Below are positions 27,822-37,502 of a stretch of 64,000 bases of DNA, piece by piece. Positions within the stretch are counted from its first letter, which is position 1, and every line of letters starts with the position of its first letter. Location: positions 186,001 to 250,000 of the forward strand of contig JAUFOR010000008.1 in NCBI GenBank assembly GCA_040285745.1. The letters are read 5' to 3'. Below the pieces are notes generated by a model, which was not told the DNA's origin, did no database searches, and saw only the letters and a program-made list of their open reading frames with translations. Both the position numbers and the translations under genes were made by a program. The DNA comes from Barthelona sp. PCE. Its lineage: Eukaryota; Metamonada: BaSk clade.

Positions 27822-30035
27822 ATGTCGCTATTCGACAAGGCTGCCATAAGTAGCTTAGGGCTTTTACGACAGTCACCGTCCGAAGAAGTATCCTGGATTT
27901 CTCCAAGTGCTTCATGCATTTATTGTATTCCATCTCGTACTCGAACGCTATTTCAGGAGAATGCACACATCACCCCGTTCCTCACCTTCGATATGCAAGA
28001 ACGAATTGTTGCTGCTGGTCCGTTCAAGGATAAGAACAGTTTTCATATTGTAACAGAGTGCGATAACACACAATACAGAGGAATGAGACTTCATCGCTTC
28101 GAGTATAACCCAGAAACGAAGCTGTATGACAGTAAGACTGTCGATATGTCAAAGGAAATTGGATACAAAAATTATCATTTGCATCAAAAATTTTTGATTT
28201 GCGTATCAGATTATTACGTTTTTGTACAGTTTTTTGAACCTGATTTTACCAATGGATGTTATAAATTCGAAAAGATCATCTGGTGTGATATAAATGAGGC
28301 TTCTTTGCTAATCGGTACTCTTAACAAAGTGCATTTTCTTAACATCGTTAGAAATACGGTATTCACATTGAACATCAATAATATTTCTTCTGGTAAGCTT
28401 ACAAACAAGCATTGCCTACTCACTAACAGTGATGGTGATACAATCATGTACACAGCAAGCGAAGAAAGATTGACAGATCCTACGATAGTGGGTAATTTTA
28501 CACCTAAAGCTTTTTTACAAAAAACCCCATACAATTCATACAATTGTTATTCATTCAACTACGATGATGACTCGGATCACCCATCATTCATCAGCTTCTA
28601 TGAAAACACCAACGATATACGATTTAAATGTCAACTTGCTCCTGAGCTGTTCGGAGGCAAGATGCACGAGTTGGACCCGTACGACACTAACAGTATGAAG
28701 TTTGTCCTCACCAGTGATGATTTGTTTTGTATCGTTAATGTGTCAGGAATCAATTTCGACAAGAACATGAACGAGAAGAACTTGAACTATGGTGAGGATC
28801 GTATCCTAAATTATTTCCGATTACCGATGCAATACTGTAATTTGATGCATTTTGCTCATCCAGTTAGGAATGAACTACGTTTTGATTTTGTGCAGAAGAA
28901 CTTCTTGTTTACGTTTCATAATACTGAATTCAAGATCTACCTCCCCTTAAATAACGAACCGTTAATGATTTTACATCCTCCTCCAAAACTCAAGGCTGGG
29001 TTCTTGTTGTGTGAAACACCTCGTGGTATCCGCTGTTCATGGATCGGTGACAAACACACGATATGCACTGTCATGATCAAAGAAAACGGACCCGAAGATC
29101 TTGTTACGTACTTTCTTGGAGAGGAGTGGGACTTCACTGATTTTCATATAGTCAGCGCAATCAATGGTGACGTGTGCCTGATACATAAGGAGGGTATAAT
29201 GCGCGTCAACCCTGATAAGAACATTGCGATTGAGGGTGAAACGGAGGATGAAGACGAGGAATTCGAGTGCTCTTACTTCTCCTTTGGCCACTGTCCGTTT
29301 GAAACCGAAATGTATCATTCAACGACGTTCCTACAGGACTTCCGCATGTTCAAGAACGTGTTGTTCGATGAAAACACATACAATAATGATAGACAACTTG
29401 TGAGGAAAGTGGCGCACAACTTATGCTGGGTTTTAGATCATGATACGAATGTGCTCAGCTTATATTCGACAGGGTCTATGCTGTTTTCAAGATCGATTGA
29501 TTACCGAAAGCTTTTTAATCTCACCGAAGATAACCCAACATATTATCAGGAACATGAACTACTCTGGGTTGGTTGTGGCACGAATAACGCCGCGTTCATC
29601 ACATCAGAGTACTTAATATTCTTCAGCCTGAGTGGTGACGCCATCATTACTTGTATTCCTGATGTATGGTTTAATAGGCAGATGCATTGCTGCTCATCTA
29701 TCACAGTGAGCGAGCTTGGAGTGTTCTACATCTTCGACTATGCATCAAAAAGCGTGCTTGGCATCAGCTTTGATAGTGGTAAGGATTTTAGCTTTACACA
29801 GCTTAATTTCAATGCATTAAATATGGCCAGGACGGAGAATTATGTGTATTTTATGGAGTGCAACAGTTTTAACATTTATCTATACGACCATTATCTAAAT
29901 TTTAAGAAAAAAATTCAATTATTCGATCATTTGGGAGATTTAAAGCATTTCAATTGTATTTCAAGGGTTTCAAGTGATGAGTTCATGTGCTGTGACTTTT
30001 CTGATGATGAAGATTTCTCAGATTTCGACTTTTAA
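27822..30035 (+). CDS. Unrecognised beta-rich (propeller-like) protein, 737 aa
   Basis: Acidic, aromatic-rich, no signal peptide or membrane segment. The sequence alternates short beta strands with loops and looks like irregular propeller blades (for example HLHQKFLICVSDYYVFVQFF, KLTNKHCLLTNSDGDTIMY, VAHNLCWVLDHDTNVLSLYSTG, NAAFITSEYLIFFSLSGDAIIT). It ends in a highly acidic tail (CCDFSDDEDFSDFDF). No family is recognised. The gene at 43527-44378 has the same look (aromatic, acidic, one short strand after another) and could be a shorter relative, but I see no alignable block. It is flanked by the P5A ATPase and glycogen synthase, with no functional hint from context. Confidence 0.7.
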   Translation: MSLFDKAAISSLGLLRQSPSEEVSWISPSASCIYCIPSRTRTLFQENAHITPFLTFDMQERIVAAGPFKDKNSFHIVTECDNTQYRGMRLHRFEYNPETKLYDSKTVDMSKEIGYKNYHLHQKFLICVSDYYVFVQFFEPDFTNGCYKFEKIIWCDINEASLLIGTLNKVHFLNIVRNTVFTLNINNISSGKLTNKHCLLTNSDGDTIMYTASEERLTDPTIVGNFTPKAFLQKTPYNSYNCYSFNYDDDSDHPSFISFYENTNDIRFKCQLAPELFGGKMHELDPYDTNSMKFVLTSDDLFCIVNVSGINFDKNMNEKNLNYGEDRILNYFRLPMQYCNLMHFAHPVRNELRFDFVQKNFLFTFHNTEFKIYLPLNNEPLMILHPPPKLKAGFLLCETPRGIRCSWIGDKHTICTVMIKENGPEDLVTYFLGEEWDFTDFHIVSAINGDVCLIHKEGIMRVNPDKNIAIEGETEDEDEEFECSYFSFGHCPFETEMYHSTTFLQDFRMFKNVLFDENTYNNDRQLVRKVAHNLCWVLDHDTNVLSLYSTGSMLFSRSIDYRKLFNLTEDNPTYYQEHELLWVGCGTNNAAFITSEYLIFFSLSGDAIITCIPDVWFNRQMHCCSSITVSELGVFYIFDYASKSVLGISFDSGKDFSFTQLNFNALNMARTENYVYFMECNSFNIYLYDHYLNFKKKIQLFDHLGDLKHFNCISRVSSDEFMCCDFSDDEDFSDFDF

Positions 30036-30438
30036 AAAAAAAAACGTAGTAAAAATAAGATAATACTTTTTGGTCAATTTTACAAGAACTAATCCACTGG
30101 ATGTGAATAAATTTTGTTGTTTCAGCAATTTTAAACAAACCAATCCAGTGACAGCATCACCGATTCTATGATATTGATTCTGATCAAATATCGGTTATAT
30201 AAATGCACAAGATACGATAAACGTTAATATTGAAGCAACTAGAAGTGATGATGTGTTGATCAGCTCACAATCCAATGAGAAACACTCAATCTTTTCCTTC
30301 TCCTGTGAAGCAATAAAATAAAGCGCATTGTGATTCACAAATGCGTAAAAAACCACACATAATCGACAGATGTTAAGTTTTAAAAAGAGGCCATGTTTAA
30401 CATTTTTCTTCTCATATCAACGAACTTTGGGAATCATA
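30036..30438. other. Intergenic region upstream of glycogen synthase
   Basis: 403 bp, AT-rich, starting with an A10 run just after the preceding stop. It includes an in-frame ATG at 30370, 69 nt upstream of the chosen glycogen synthase start. No RNA gene or repeat recognised. Confidence 0.5.
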
Positions 30439-32253
30439 ATGTTTGTATTCGAGAATTCATTCGAAGTAGCACTCAAGCTTGGTGGTATTTACACAGTTTT
30501 AAGAAGCAAAGTACCTGCACAGACTGCGGAACTTGGTGATAACTATTGTCTTGTTGGACAATACGAGGACGCCCCACACGAGATCGAGTTCGATGCCTGT
30601 GAAGCTGGTCCTGTCTGGCTCAACACGGCACTTGAAGATTTCAAAAAAACATACGGAATTGATTATGCTATCGGTAAATGGTTGATCACTGGTCGCCCCC
30701 TTGCAGTTCTTCTCCAGATCAAGAACAACATTAACCTTGACGAACTCAAAACAAGACTATACGAGCAACACAAATTGGAAACCCCAGAAACTGGTGTCGA
30801 TCCTCTCACAGACAAGGTAGTGATCTTCGGTGAGACGTTGCACCTCTTCTACCAAATCGTAATGAAGCACGCTCCAATGGACGTAGTAGCCCATTTCCAC
30901 GAGTGGATGACAGCCTCTTGTATGTGTGACCTGGCTCGTTTCGCACACCCCAAGCTCAAGACCGTCTTCACGACACACGCAACAATGATGTCTCGCTACC
31001 TCTGCGTTGCACGCGGACTTGACTTCTACATCAACCGTATTTTACACGCACATGATGAATACGACTGGGTCGATGATGCAAAGGAGTTCGGCATATACCC
31101 GCGTGTTCTCATCGAGTACAAAGCTGCGCATGCATGCAACGTATTCACAACTGTTTCGGAAATCACAGGAAAGGAGGCTCGTGTTGTCTTACACAGGCAA
31201 CCTGATTTCTTGCTCCCGAACGGTCTCAACATTTCAAAGTTCGAGATTCCGCACCATTTGCAGAACCTTCATCAGGAGAACAAGCACAAACTGCAAAAAT
31301 TCTGCACTTCGCATTTCTTCCCTTCGTATTCGTTTGATCTCGACAAGACCATGTTCTTTTTTACCTCTGGCCGCTTTGAGCCCCAAAACAAAGGATTTGA
31401 CTTCTGTATAGAATCAATGGCTCGTCTCAACTACCAAATGCAAGCTAATAACATCGATAAGACTGTTGTTTTCTTCATCGTCACTCGTACCCCCACAGAA
31501 AACGTGCTGCCCGACCTCCTCGAGCAGCGTGCTCTTTCTGATCAGATCGAAGAAACACTGAAGGATATTGGTGGACAAATATCAACCTCATTGTATGATC
31601 GTGTAATCCACGGCAGTCCTCTCTGTGACGATGGGTGCGGCAAGGGAAGCACCATTGCTGTCGAAAACCATATCTCAGAGACGAGTTGGCTGAAGTTAAG
31701 GAGATTACGTCATGCGTTCAACCGTGATGAACTACCGCCTGTAACCACTCATCGTCTTGTCAATGATAATGACGAGATCATCGAACAGATTCGCAAATGT
31801 CAGTTATTCAACAACGAGCATGATAAAGTCAAAATTATCTATCATCCAGATTTCATTAACAGTGCTTCACCGCTTTTCCAACTCGACTACTCCGACTTCG
31901 TCCGTGGATGCCACATGGGAATCTTCCCCTCCGCATATGAGCCGTGGGGACTCACACCTCCTGAGTGCGTTGTGTCATCAGTCCCATGCATCACCTCAGA
32001 TCTAGCTGGATTTGGTGCGTGGATGAAGAAATCATGCCCTGAACACGATAAATACGGTATCTATATCGCAGAGAGAAGCCGCCTTGGTGATGAAAAGGCA
32101 ATCGACCAAATGGTGGAAATTTTGATGAGATTCCTCTCACAAGATAGATGGGCACGTATCAAGCAACGTAACAAAGCTTTCGAGGCCTCCAAACTTTTCG
32201 GTTGGAATAGGCTTGTTAAGGACTATCTCCGTGCGTATGGTATGATCCAGTAA
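30439..32253 (+). CDS. GYS: Glycogen synthase, GT3 family (fungal/animal type)
   Basis: 604 residues from the ATG at 30439, where MFVFENSFEVALKLGGIYTVLRSK aligns with the GT3 start (LLFETATEVANRVGGIYSVLKSK). An in-frame ATG at 30370 would add 23 residues with no counterpart in the family. Other hallmarks: VVAHFHEWMTASCMCDLARF, TVFTTHATMMSRYLC, VFTTVSEITGKEARVVLHRQPDFLLPNGLN, the acceptor region FFTSGRFEPQNKGFDFCIES, and the C-terminal catalytic motif GIFPSAYEPWGLTPPECVVSSVPCITSDLAGFG with the conserved E-x7-E pattern. The regulatory arginine cluster and phosphorylation tail of animal enzymes appear absent (short C terminus, ending RAYGMIQ). It transfers glucose from UDP-glucose to glycogen. 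The next gene starts 44 nt after its stop. Confidence 0.93.
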   Translation: MFVFENSFEVALKLGGIYTVLRSKVPAQTAELGDNYCLVGQYEDAPHEIEFDACEAGPVWLNTALEDFKKTYGIDYAIGKWLITGRPLAVLLQIKNNINLDELKTRLYEQHKLETPETGVDPLTDKVVIFGETLHLFYQIVMKHAPMDVVAHFHEWMTASCMCDLARFAHPKLKTVFTTHATMMSRYLCVARGLDFYINRILHAHDEYDWVDDAKEFGIYPRVLIEYKAAHACNVFTTVSEITGKEARVVLHRQPDFLLPNGLNISKFEIPHHLQNLHQENKHKLQKFCTSHFFPSYSFDLDKTMFFFTSGRFEPQNKGFDFCIESMARLNYQMQANNIDKTVVFFIVTRTPTENVLPDLLEQRALSDQIEETLKDIGGQISTSLYDRVIHGSPLCDDGCGKGSTIAVENHISETSWLKLRRLRHAFNRDELPPVTTHRLVNDNDEIIEQIRKCQLFNNEHDKVKIIYHPDFINSASPLFQLDYSDFVRGCHMGIFPSAYEPWGLTPPECVVSSVPCITSDLAGFGAWMKKSCPEHDKYGIYIAERSRLGDEKAIDQMVEILMRFLSQDRWARIKQRNKAFEASKLFGWNRLVKDYLRAYGMIQ

Positions 32254-32297
32254 TGGTAATAAACGTGTATTTGGATTTCTTACGTTTTTGTGGGCTA

Positions 32298-35200
32298 ATG
32301 AGATATTTTTTGCTTTTTTGTTTGTTTTTTGTGGCATATTGCAATAGTACACTCAACTGCTCAACAGTAATTAGTGTTAAGGATCATCAAAAGATTGTTA
32401 GCATTAGAAATGCAAATAGTAATTGCACACTTGACTTTACCGGTGTTGATGTGTCAGAAGAACGCGTTTTGTACATAAGGGATACTGAGAATATTGAATT
32501 CAAGACAATAGCGTATGAAAATCAACTTATAAACTTTCGCTGCTTACATTGTAAGAAGATGGCATTACCCACAGTTTTCAAATATACTAATGTGACAATA
32601 TATGATTCTAACTTCTGTATTGAAGGTGATTTTGTTGTTGACAGTTTATCAATTATTTCTTCAACCATTGATGGGTTAAACCTCACCAAAGATTCAAGAA
32701 TCGATTCGCTTAATTTCAAAGACAGTGTTTTTACTGCTTACTGTCCAATAGTGTGTTTATTCAATATTAAGAAATTAGTAATGAGTGATTTTGCAAGTAT
32801 AACTGTGATTAATGCTGTCAATATCGAAAAAATATCAATCATCCGGGTCTCAAACATCATCCACTTTAAACAATTAACAAATGTAAGGGAGATTAAGATT
32901 ATAAATTCTACCATACATCAGTTGACAGGTATTCCTTCCGATTTATTGGTGTTTGACAACGTTAAAAGCAGATCTAACTTCTTAATAGAGGGGTATGATG
33001 CTGAACTGAGAAGTTTTGTTATTAAAGATTCTATTTTAGGTTGGTTTTTCATTGAGGATAGTCGTGTTCATCAAATTGAATTCATTAGAACTGACTTTTC
33101 CAAGTTATTCATCACCTCGTTGGATGAAATTGTGCTGCGTGATTCTGTATTCCCGTCAAACTTTTTAGAATTCAAAATCGATGTGATTAAACGATTAAAA
33201 ATCTCAAATTGTGAAATTTTCTCTATTTTTTATTTTCCGAGTTATGAAATATTATTCTTGGATAGTATCACTGTTATAAATAGTATATTTCACGAGATGG
33301 AATTAAAAGATCATTATATATTGCCTAGGGCTAAAGAATCAAACTTATGGAACACCACATTCAATCAAGTAACACACTCACTTGACCCCTACAATGAGTT
33401 TGATGATCGTATCACTGAACAATATCTGTCTGATGTGAAAATGACAGTTAGCTTTTTCCCACTATACCCAGTTAGCGTTCTTATAATTGAAGATACGACA
33501 TTTAAAGATGTTGTGTTAAAGGATTTGAAGCGAGTAGTTGCAAAAAATGTTAATTTCATTGATTGTGCGTTAGATACTTTGTATATACAAGAAATGAATA
33601 ATGTGTTTTTTGGGAGAACGAATCTACATACAGTTTGGTTGGAGAAATGCCCGCAGAACACCATTTTTGATAGTGTTATATTCAAAACACCCATGGTTGT
33701 CTACAATGTTGCTTTTGAGGAGTGCAAATTCAAGAATGTCAGTATACATGACAGTGAATGTGGTGAAGATGCTGTTTTATCGTTTTTAAAGCCGCTCAAC
33801 GGTGCTGTTGTTCTTAGAATTATTAACAGCCATTTTTACGATAATTTTTTCAGCCACTTTATGTTTGATGAACGAACAAGCAATTTGCAAAGCACTATAG
33901 CATTTGTGAATTCAAACATAAGATCCTCTTTCAGTGTTTCCATGTTCACATTGGGAAAGAACTTGGCAATTTCTATTACGAATAGTACTATAGCAACAAG
34001 ACATCTGCTGAACATCATTAATGTCGGAACACGCTCAGTTGCTGCTGTTTTGGAGAACAGCACGTTGAGATCCAACCAATTTTTAACTTGCAAAAATGCA
34101 AAATTTACCATAACGCAGATAATTGGTACTGTATCGTTTGGAACGTATGACAGTGGTGTACCGCAAACTGCAATCATTGTAGGCGAAGCTTTACTATTGT
34201 CATCCGTCAGTGGCAATATCGAAATGCTTGATGATGTTTTGTTTTTTGATGGCCCTAGGATTGAGGTGTATGGGATAGACGAGGGCGGAAAATATTCATT
34301 TAACGCGACAGGTGTTAACTGTGTAATAGGCAGAGAGTTTGTGAGCGATATATTCCTTGAATGCAGAAACCTAGATTGGACTTATGATTCTTCAACTTTA
34401 AAAGAAGGCCAGTTGAGCTGTTTCGGAAGTTATTTATGTCCTGATGAGTTTAAGATTGAAGAACCTGTGCATATCACGTATATCAACTCCTTTAATGACT
34501 TCCCTGTTGCAAAACATGGTGCTGTGGATGAGTGGAGGGGGTACGGTGTACTGAATAGACCTATTGAGGGAAAAACTTTTACTTTTGATACAGTAATTTT
34601 CGACTCTAATGATGTTTCAGTACAAAGTTTAACAGCCGTAGTTGCCAAGGATGGCAACTTTACGTTTACATTCACACTCAAAACCAGAAATTGTGGAGAT
34701 TCACATGAGCTGAATTTCCAAATGCCTTTTTACTTATCGAAAAGCACGCAAGGTACTGAATTCACCCTTTTTCAGCAGGGTTGCCAGCCTGGGTGGCATA
34801 ATAATGAGGGGAAATGCGAGCTATGTCCAGTTGGCACTCATCAGCCCTTTTGGAATTCATCAGTAACCATGTGCAACAAAGACCACCGTATTGTTGCAGC
34901 GCAGAAGTATTGGAAGGTGCGAGTTTCGGGCCAGCAGCTTATTATCCCGAATCGTACATTTGTCATTGAAACGAACGAGACGGTGTACGTTTTCCCTATT
35001 TCAAACGAATTCACAAACCCGGGTAACCTCCAAGCTGGGCTTTCGGGGCGCACAGAGGCTGAATGCAGTGCTGATGAGGTAGCGTACTACAAGTACTTCA
35101 GTACCAATATTGACGACCACAACGGGTGCGTTGATATGCACCATGGTACAGGATGTATGCGCTGTGTGAGTTCTTTCAATGGATACGTAGTCATCAAGAA

Positions 35201-36239
35201 CTCCTTCACAAGGGGATGTACGTGCCTTATGAAATGGTACCAGCTGGTCATTGTTTTTGCTGCTCAAATTATTATAATTATGATGTGCATTGCCATCTAC
35301 AACAAGGGTTATAAATTCCCGTGGACAAAATTCCTCTCGAGCGGGGAGCGATATCTCGACTATGATATTTTCGAATGCATTCGCTTGCTTAAGGATTTCA
35401 TGCTTGTCGTACTTCCTGCTGTTCTCGTCTTGCAGAAGGACCTGGTCTTTGAAGCGCACGATTCTTTATTGGATGTATTTGCAAAAAGCATAACGTTTCC
35501 TTTTCTAATACTTGGATATATTTCTGGTTTTTTTGAAAATCCAATACTTAATGAATTTTTAAATCACATCGCAATCACTGTTATCTGCGTCATACCCGCC
35601 GTGTATGGTGCAATCAGAGCAAAAACTACAGGAATTGCTATCCATTTGAGGAGCGGGTTGGAGTTCAGCTCCTCGTTCATTGCTGTCTTCTGCCCGTTTC
35701 TGCTAAAGGATCTTATCGTGCTCGTGATCCCCCACACATACACAGATCTTATAATGGGATCACCCATTCCCTACCTAGTGGGAAAGTCCCCTTTTGACCT
35801 TGACGTTGTGTTTTCTTCTTTTGATAGATGGATGAGCGTAATTATCTTGATCGTGCTGCTGTCCATCCTGTTTGCGATATTTCACAAAGGTATCATTCGT
35901 AGACCGGGTATTAAGACGGAGTACAAGTATAGTTTATACATTGTTCTTCTCAACACTTCATTTTCATTATTTTCACCTGATTATCTAATACTGGGCTTCA
36001 TTTTCAACTTGATGTTCGTTTTCTTGATGAAACCCTTTAAGTTGCATATCCTTAATGATATTACATCTCTCATACTTTTCTTTATCTTAGTGAACATTTG
36101 CGTTTCTCGTTTATTGTTGGGCTGGAATGCTTGGGTGGCGCTCGTGGTATTGGGCCTGTTTGCACTCCTCTTCATCACGACAATGACCTTAAAGAATGAT
36201 GAAACTGATGACAACACCCTTTTGATCGAGAACTTTTAA
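32298..36239 (+). CDS. Large surface protein: beta-helix-like ectodomain plus multi-pass membrane domain
   Basis: 1313 residues from the ATG at 32298, which gives a perfect signal peptide (RYFLLFCLFFVAYC); an ATG overlapping the previous stop (32253) would place 15 extra residues before it. Residues 25-830 are built of short irregular repeats of the type I-x-x-S-x-F/I-x-x-x-x-L with Asn-rich turns, as in right-handed parallel beta-helices. A Cys-rich module follows (GCQPGWHNNEGKCELCPVGTHQ, later DMHHGTGCMRCVSS), then about eight or nine transmembrane helices starting at WYQLVIVFAAQIIIIMMCI. This resembles the Pmp-like and other multi-domain surface proteins of trichomonads. A signalling or adhesion role is a guess. 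Its stop overlaps that of the convergent RING gene (TTAA at 36236-36239). Confidence 0.8.
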   Translation: MRYFLLFCLFFVAYCNSTLNCSTVISVKDHQKIVSIRNANSNCTLDFTGVDVSEERVLYIRDTENIEFKTIAYENQLINFRCLHCKKMALPTVFKYTNVTIYDSNFCIEGDFVVDSLSIISSTIDGLNLTKDSRIDSLNFKDSVFTAYCPIVCLFNIKKLVMSDFASITVINAVNIEKISIIRVSNIIHFKQLTNVREIKIINSTIHQLTGIPSDLLVFDNVKSRSNFLIEGYDAELRSFVIKDSILGWFFIEDSRVHQIEFIRTDFSKLFITSLDEIVLRDSVFPSNFLEFKIDVIKRLKISNCEIFSIFYFPSYEILFLDSITVINSIFHEMELKDHYILPRAKESNLWNTTFNQVTHSLDPYNEFDDRITEQYLSDVKMTVSFFPLYPVSVLIIEDTTFKDVVLKDLKRVVAKNVNFIDCALDTLYIQEMNNVFFGRTNLHTVWLEKCPQNTIFDSVIFKTPMVVYNVAFEECKFKNVSIHDSECGEDAVLSFLKPLNGAVVLRIINSHFYDNFFSHFMFDERTSNLQSTIAFVNSNIRSSFSVSMFTLGKNLAISITNSTIATRHLLNIINVGTRSVAAVLENSTLRSNQFLTCKNAKFTITQIIGTVSFGTYDSGVPQTAIIVGEALLLSSVSGNIEMLDDVLFFDGPRIEVYGIDEGGKYSFNATGVNCVIGREFVSDIFLECRNLDWTYDSSTLKEGQLSCFGSYLCPDEFKIEEPVHITYINSFNDFPVAKHGAVDEWRGYGVLNRPIEGKTFTFDTVIFDSNDVSVQSLTAVVAKDGNFTFTFTLKTRNCGDSHELNFQMPFYLSKSTQGTEFTLFQQGCQPGWHNNEGKCELCPVGTHQPFWNSSVTMCNKDHRIVAAQKYWKVRVSGQQLIIPNRTFVIETNETVYVFPISNEFTNPGNLQAGLSGRTEAECSADEVAYYKYFSTNIDDHNGCVDMHHGTGCMRCVSSFNGYVVIKNSFTRGCTCLMKWYQLVIVFAAQIIIIMMCIAIYNKGYKFPWTKFLSSGERYLDYDIFECIRLLKDFMLVVLPAVLVLQKDLVFEAHDSLLDVFAKSITFPFLILGYISGFFENPILNEFLNHIAITVICVIPAVYGAIRAKTTGIAIHLRSGLEFSSSFIAVFCPFLLKDLIVLVIPHTYTDLIMGSPIPYLVGKSPFDLDVVFSSFDRWMSVIILIVLLSILFAIFHKGIIRRPGIKTEYKYSLYIVLLNTSFSLFSPDYLILGFIFNLMFVFLMKPFKLHILNDITSLILFFILVNICVSRLLLGWNAWVALVVLGLFALLFITTMTLKNDETDDNTLLIENF

Positions 36240-36994
36240 CGCTGTTTCACACACTGTCTCTCGCCCTTTACAAGGACGATAAGCCGGCTAATGCGGTGCC
36301 TGCATATCGGGCAGAACCGCAGAGAAGAAGCACATGAGGAACAGCAGCACATGTGAGCGCAGGGTAGAAACACAATATTTGAGTGAGAAGCCATGCATAT
36401 CGCGCATTCATGTTGCTGCTGGGCTGGCTCTGGGCTGGCAGGGGGTGATCGGATCGCTTCCACAGACGTTGGCGTTCCAATAACTATGCTGTCATCATCA
36501 TCATCAAACGAAGCAATGCCTGCTGCTGAATCAACGCACTCTACTGCTGTTTTCATGGAAATTTCGTTGTAGGGTGTGTAGGTGACAACGTCATAGGGCA
36601 CACGGAAGTGGTAAATTGACTCACCCCTTCCATTTTCTTGATGAATGCAAATTATGACTGTAAATAGAATTAGACCTACATAAAATATCACTGAAGGGAG
36701 CAACGGCCCAAAAAGAAGAATATCGGCCCATATACGGTAGAACTGCGAGTCTTCCGTTGCAAATAAAAGAAGCTGGGAAACAAACGCACCGTAGAAACTA
36801 ATGCCAATACTTGCTCCTATTGCCCCCTTCACCAGGAGGTCCATGCCCCTACTGATGCGTCCTAATATAATTATAGAAACCATAATCGATGACAAAATCA
36901 AAAAAAGCCAAACTCGAGTAAAAACACTTAAAACGAGACCCAGTACTTCAAAACCAACACAAGACCCACTAATGAGAATCTGAGCCCTGGACAT
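36236..36994 (-). CDS. Membrane-anchored C3HC4 RING protein (probable E3 ubiquitin ligase)
   Basis: 252 residues from the ATG at 36994. The longer frame opens at TTG and lacks an ATG; a CCTTT box at 37004-37008 supports the choice. About four hydrophobic helices occupy residues 1-130 (GFEVLGLVLSVFTRVWLFLILSSIM, LLPSVIFYVGLILFTVIICI). A linker with DDDDD and Pro-rich segments leads to a C-terminal RING: C-A-I-C-M-A-S-H, FLPCAHMCCCSSCASS, CPICR. The single His and close CxxC pair resemble the RINGs of MUL1/MGRN1/IAP-type ligases. The location (ER, mitochondrion-derived organelle or endosome) cannot be told. Confidence 0.82.
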   Translation of the reverse strand: MSRAQILISGSCVGFEVLGLVLSVFTRVWLFLILSSIMVSIIILGRISRGMDLLVKGAIGASIGISFYGAFVSQLLLFATEDSQFYRIWADILLFGPLLPSVIFYVGLILFTVIICIHQENGRGESIYHFRVPYDVVTYTPYNEISMKTAVECVDSAAGIASFDDDDDSIVIGTPTSVEAIRSPPASPEPAQQQHECAICMASHSNIVFLPCAHMCCCSSCASSLRFCPICRHRISRLIVLVKGERQCVKQR

Positions 36995-37003
36995 GCTACC
37001 GAT

Positions 37004-37008
37004 AAAGG
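37004..37008 (-). promoter_or_regulatory. CCTTT initiator-like box before the RING gene (minus strand)
   Basis: Minus strand TTTCCTTTATCGGTAGC, 9 nt before the ATG at 36994. Confidence 0.5.
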
Positions 37009-37494
37009 AAAGAAAAGCTAATTTACTGTAATTGGACCAAAACCTCAGTATTGTGTTTTTGAATCTTGTTTGGAGCTTTTCAACAACAAGAATGTTTCCA
37101 AATCTAGTGCAAATCCACAACTTTGTGAAGATCAAGATTTCTCATTCAACATTATCCTTTCACTTGGAAACACTCGTGGAAATGATCTCACAGCCACAAA
37201 ATCAGTACAATAGAAAAGAAACAATATTGTTTATACTACAAACGCAATTATCTGCTTCTACGCCAACTACCATTTATTTTGGTTGTGTTTATGGCAGGTA
37301 AACTTTCCACTTTACCACGTTATGCTCATGAATTTTGCTACATCAAACATAATAAATTCATATATGACTTAATTTCATTTTGGCTTCCTGCGGTTTGTAT
37401 GGCTTTCTTGACCGCATGATTTACAGGTCAGAATGCACACAGATGTCGTATTGCTTCAGACAAAAGTACTACATTAGTATTTCATATTCTCACC

Positions 37495-37501
37495 CCTATT
37501 C
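37495..37501 (+). promoter_or_regulatory. CCTATTC initiator-like box before PLBD
   Basis: CTCACCCCTATTCA runs directly into the ATG at 37503, implying an almost absent 5' UTR. Confidence 0.45.
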
Positions 37502-37502
37502 A

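Larger units (their letters stand above)
36995..37502. other. Divergent upstream region, RING gene and PLBD gene
   Basis: 508 bp. The minus-strand initiator-like box is at 37004-37008 and the plus-strand CCTATTC at 37495-37501. No RNA gene or repeat is seen. Confidence 0.5.

Noticed and set aside
30370-30438. Upstream ATG at 30370 for glycogen synthase
   Set aside because: The 23 extra residues do not resemble the family or a targeting signal; the start at 30439 aligns with the GT3 N terminus.
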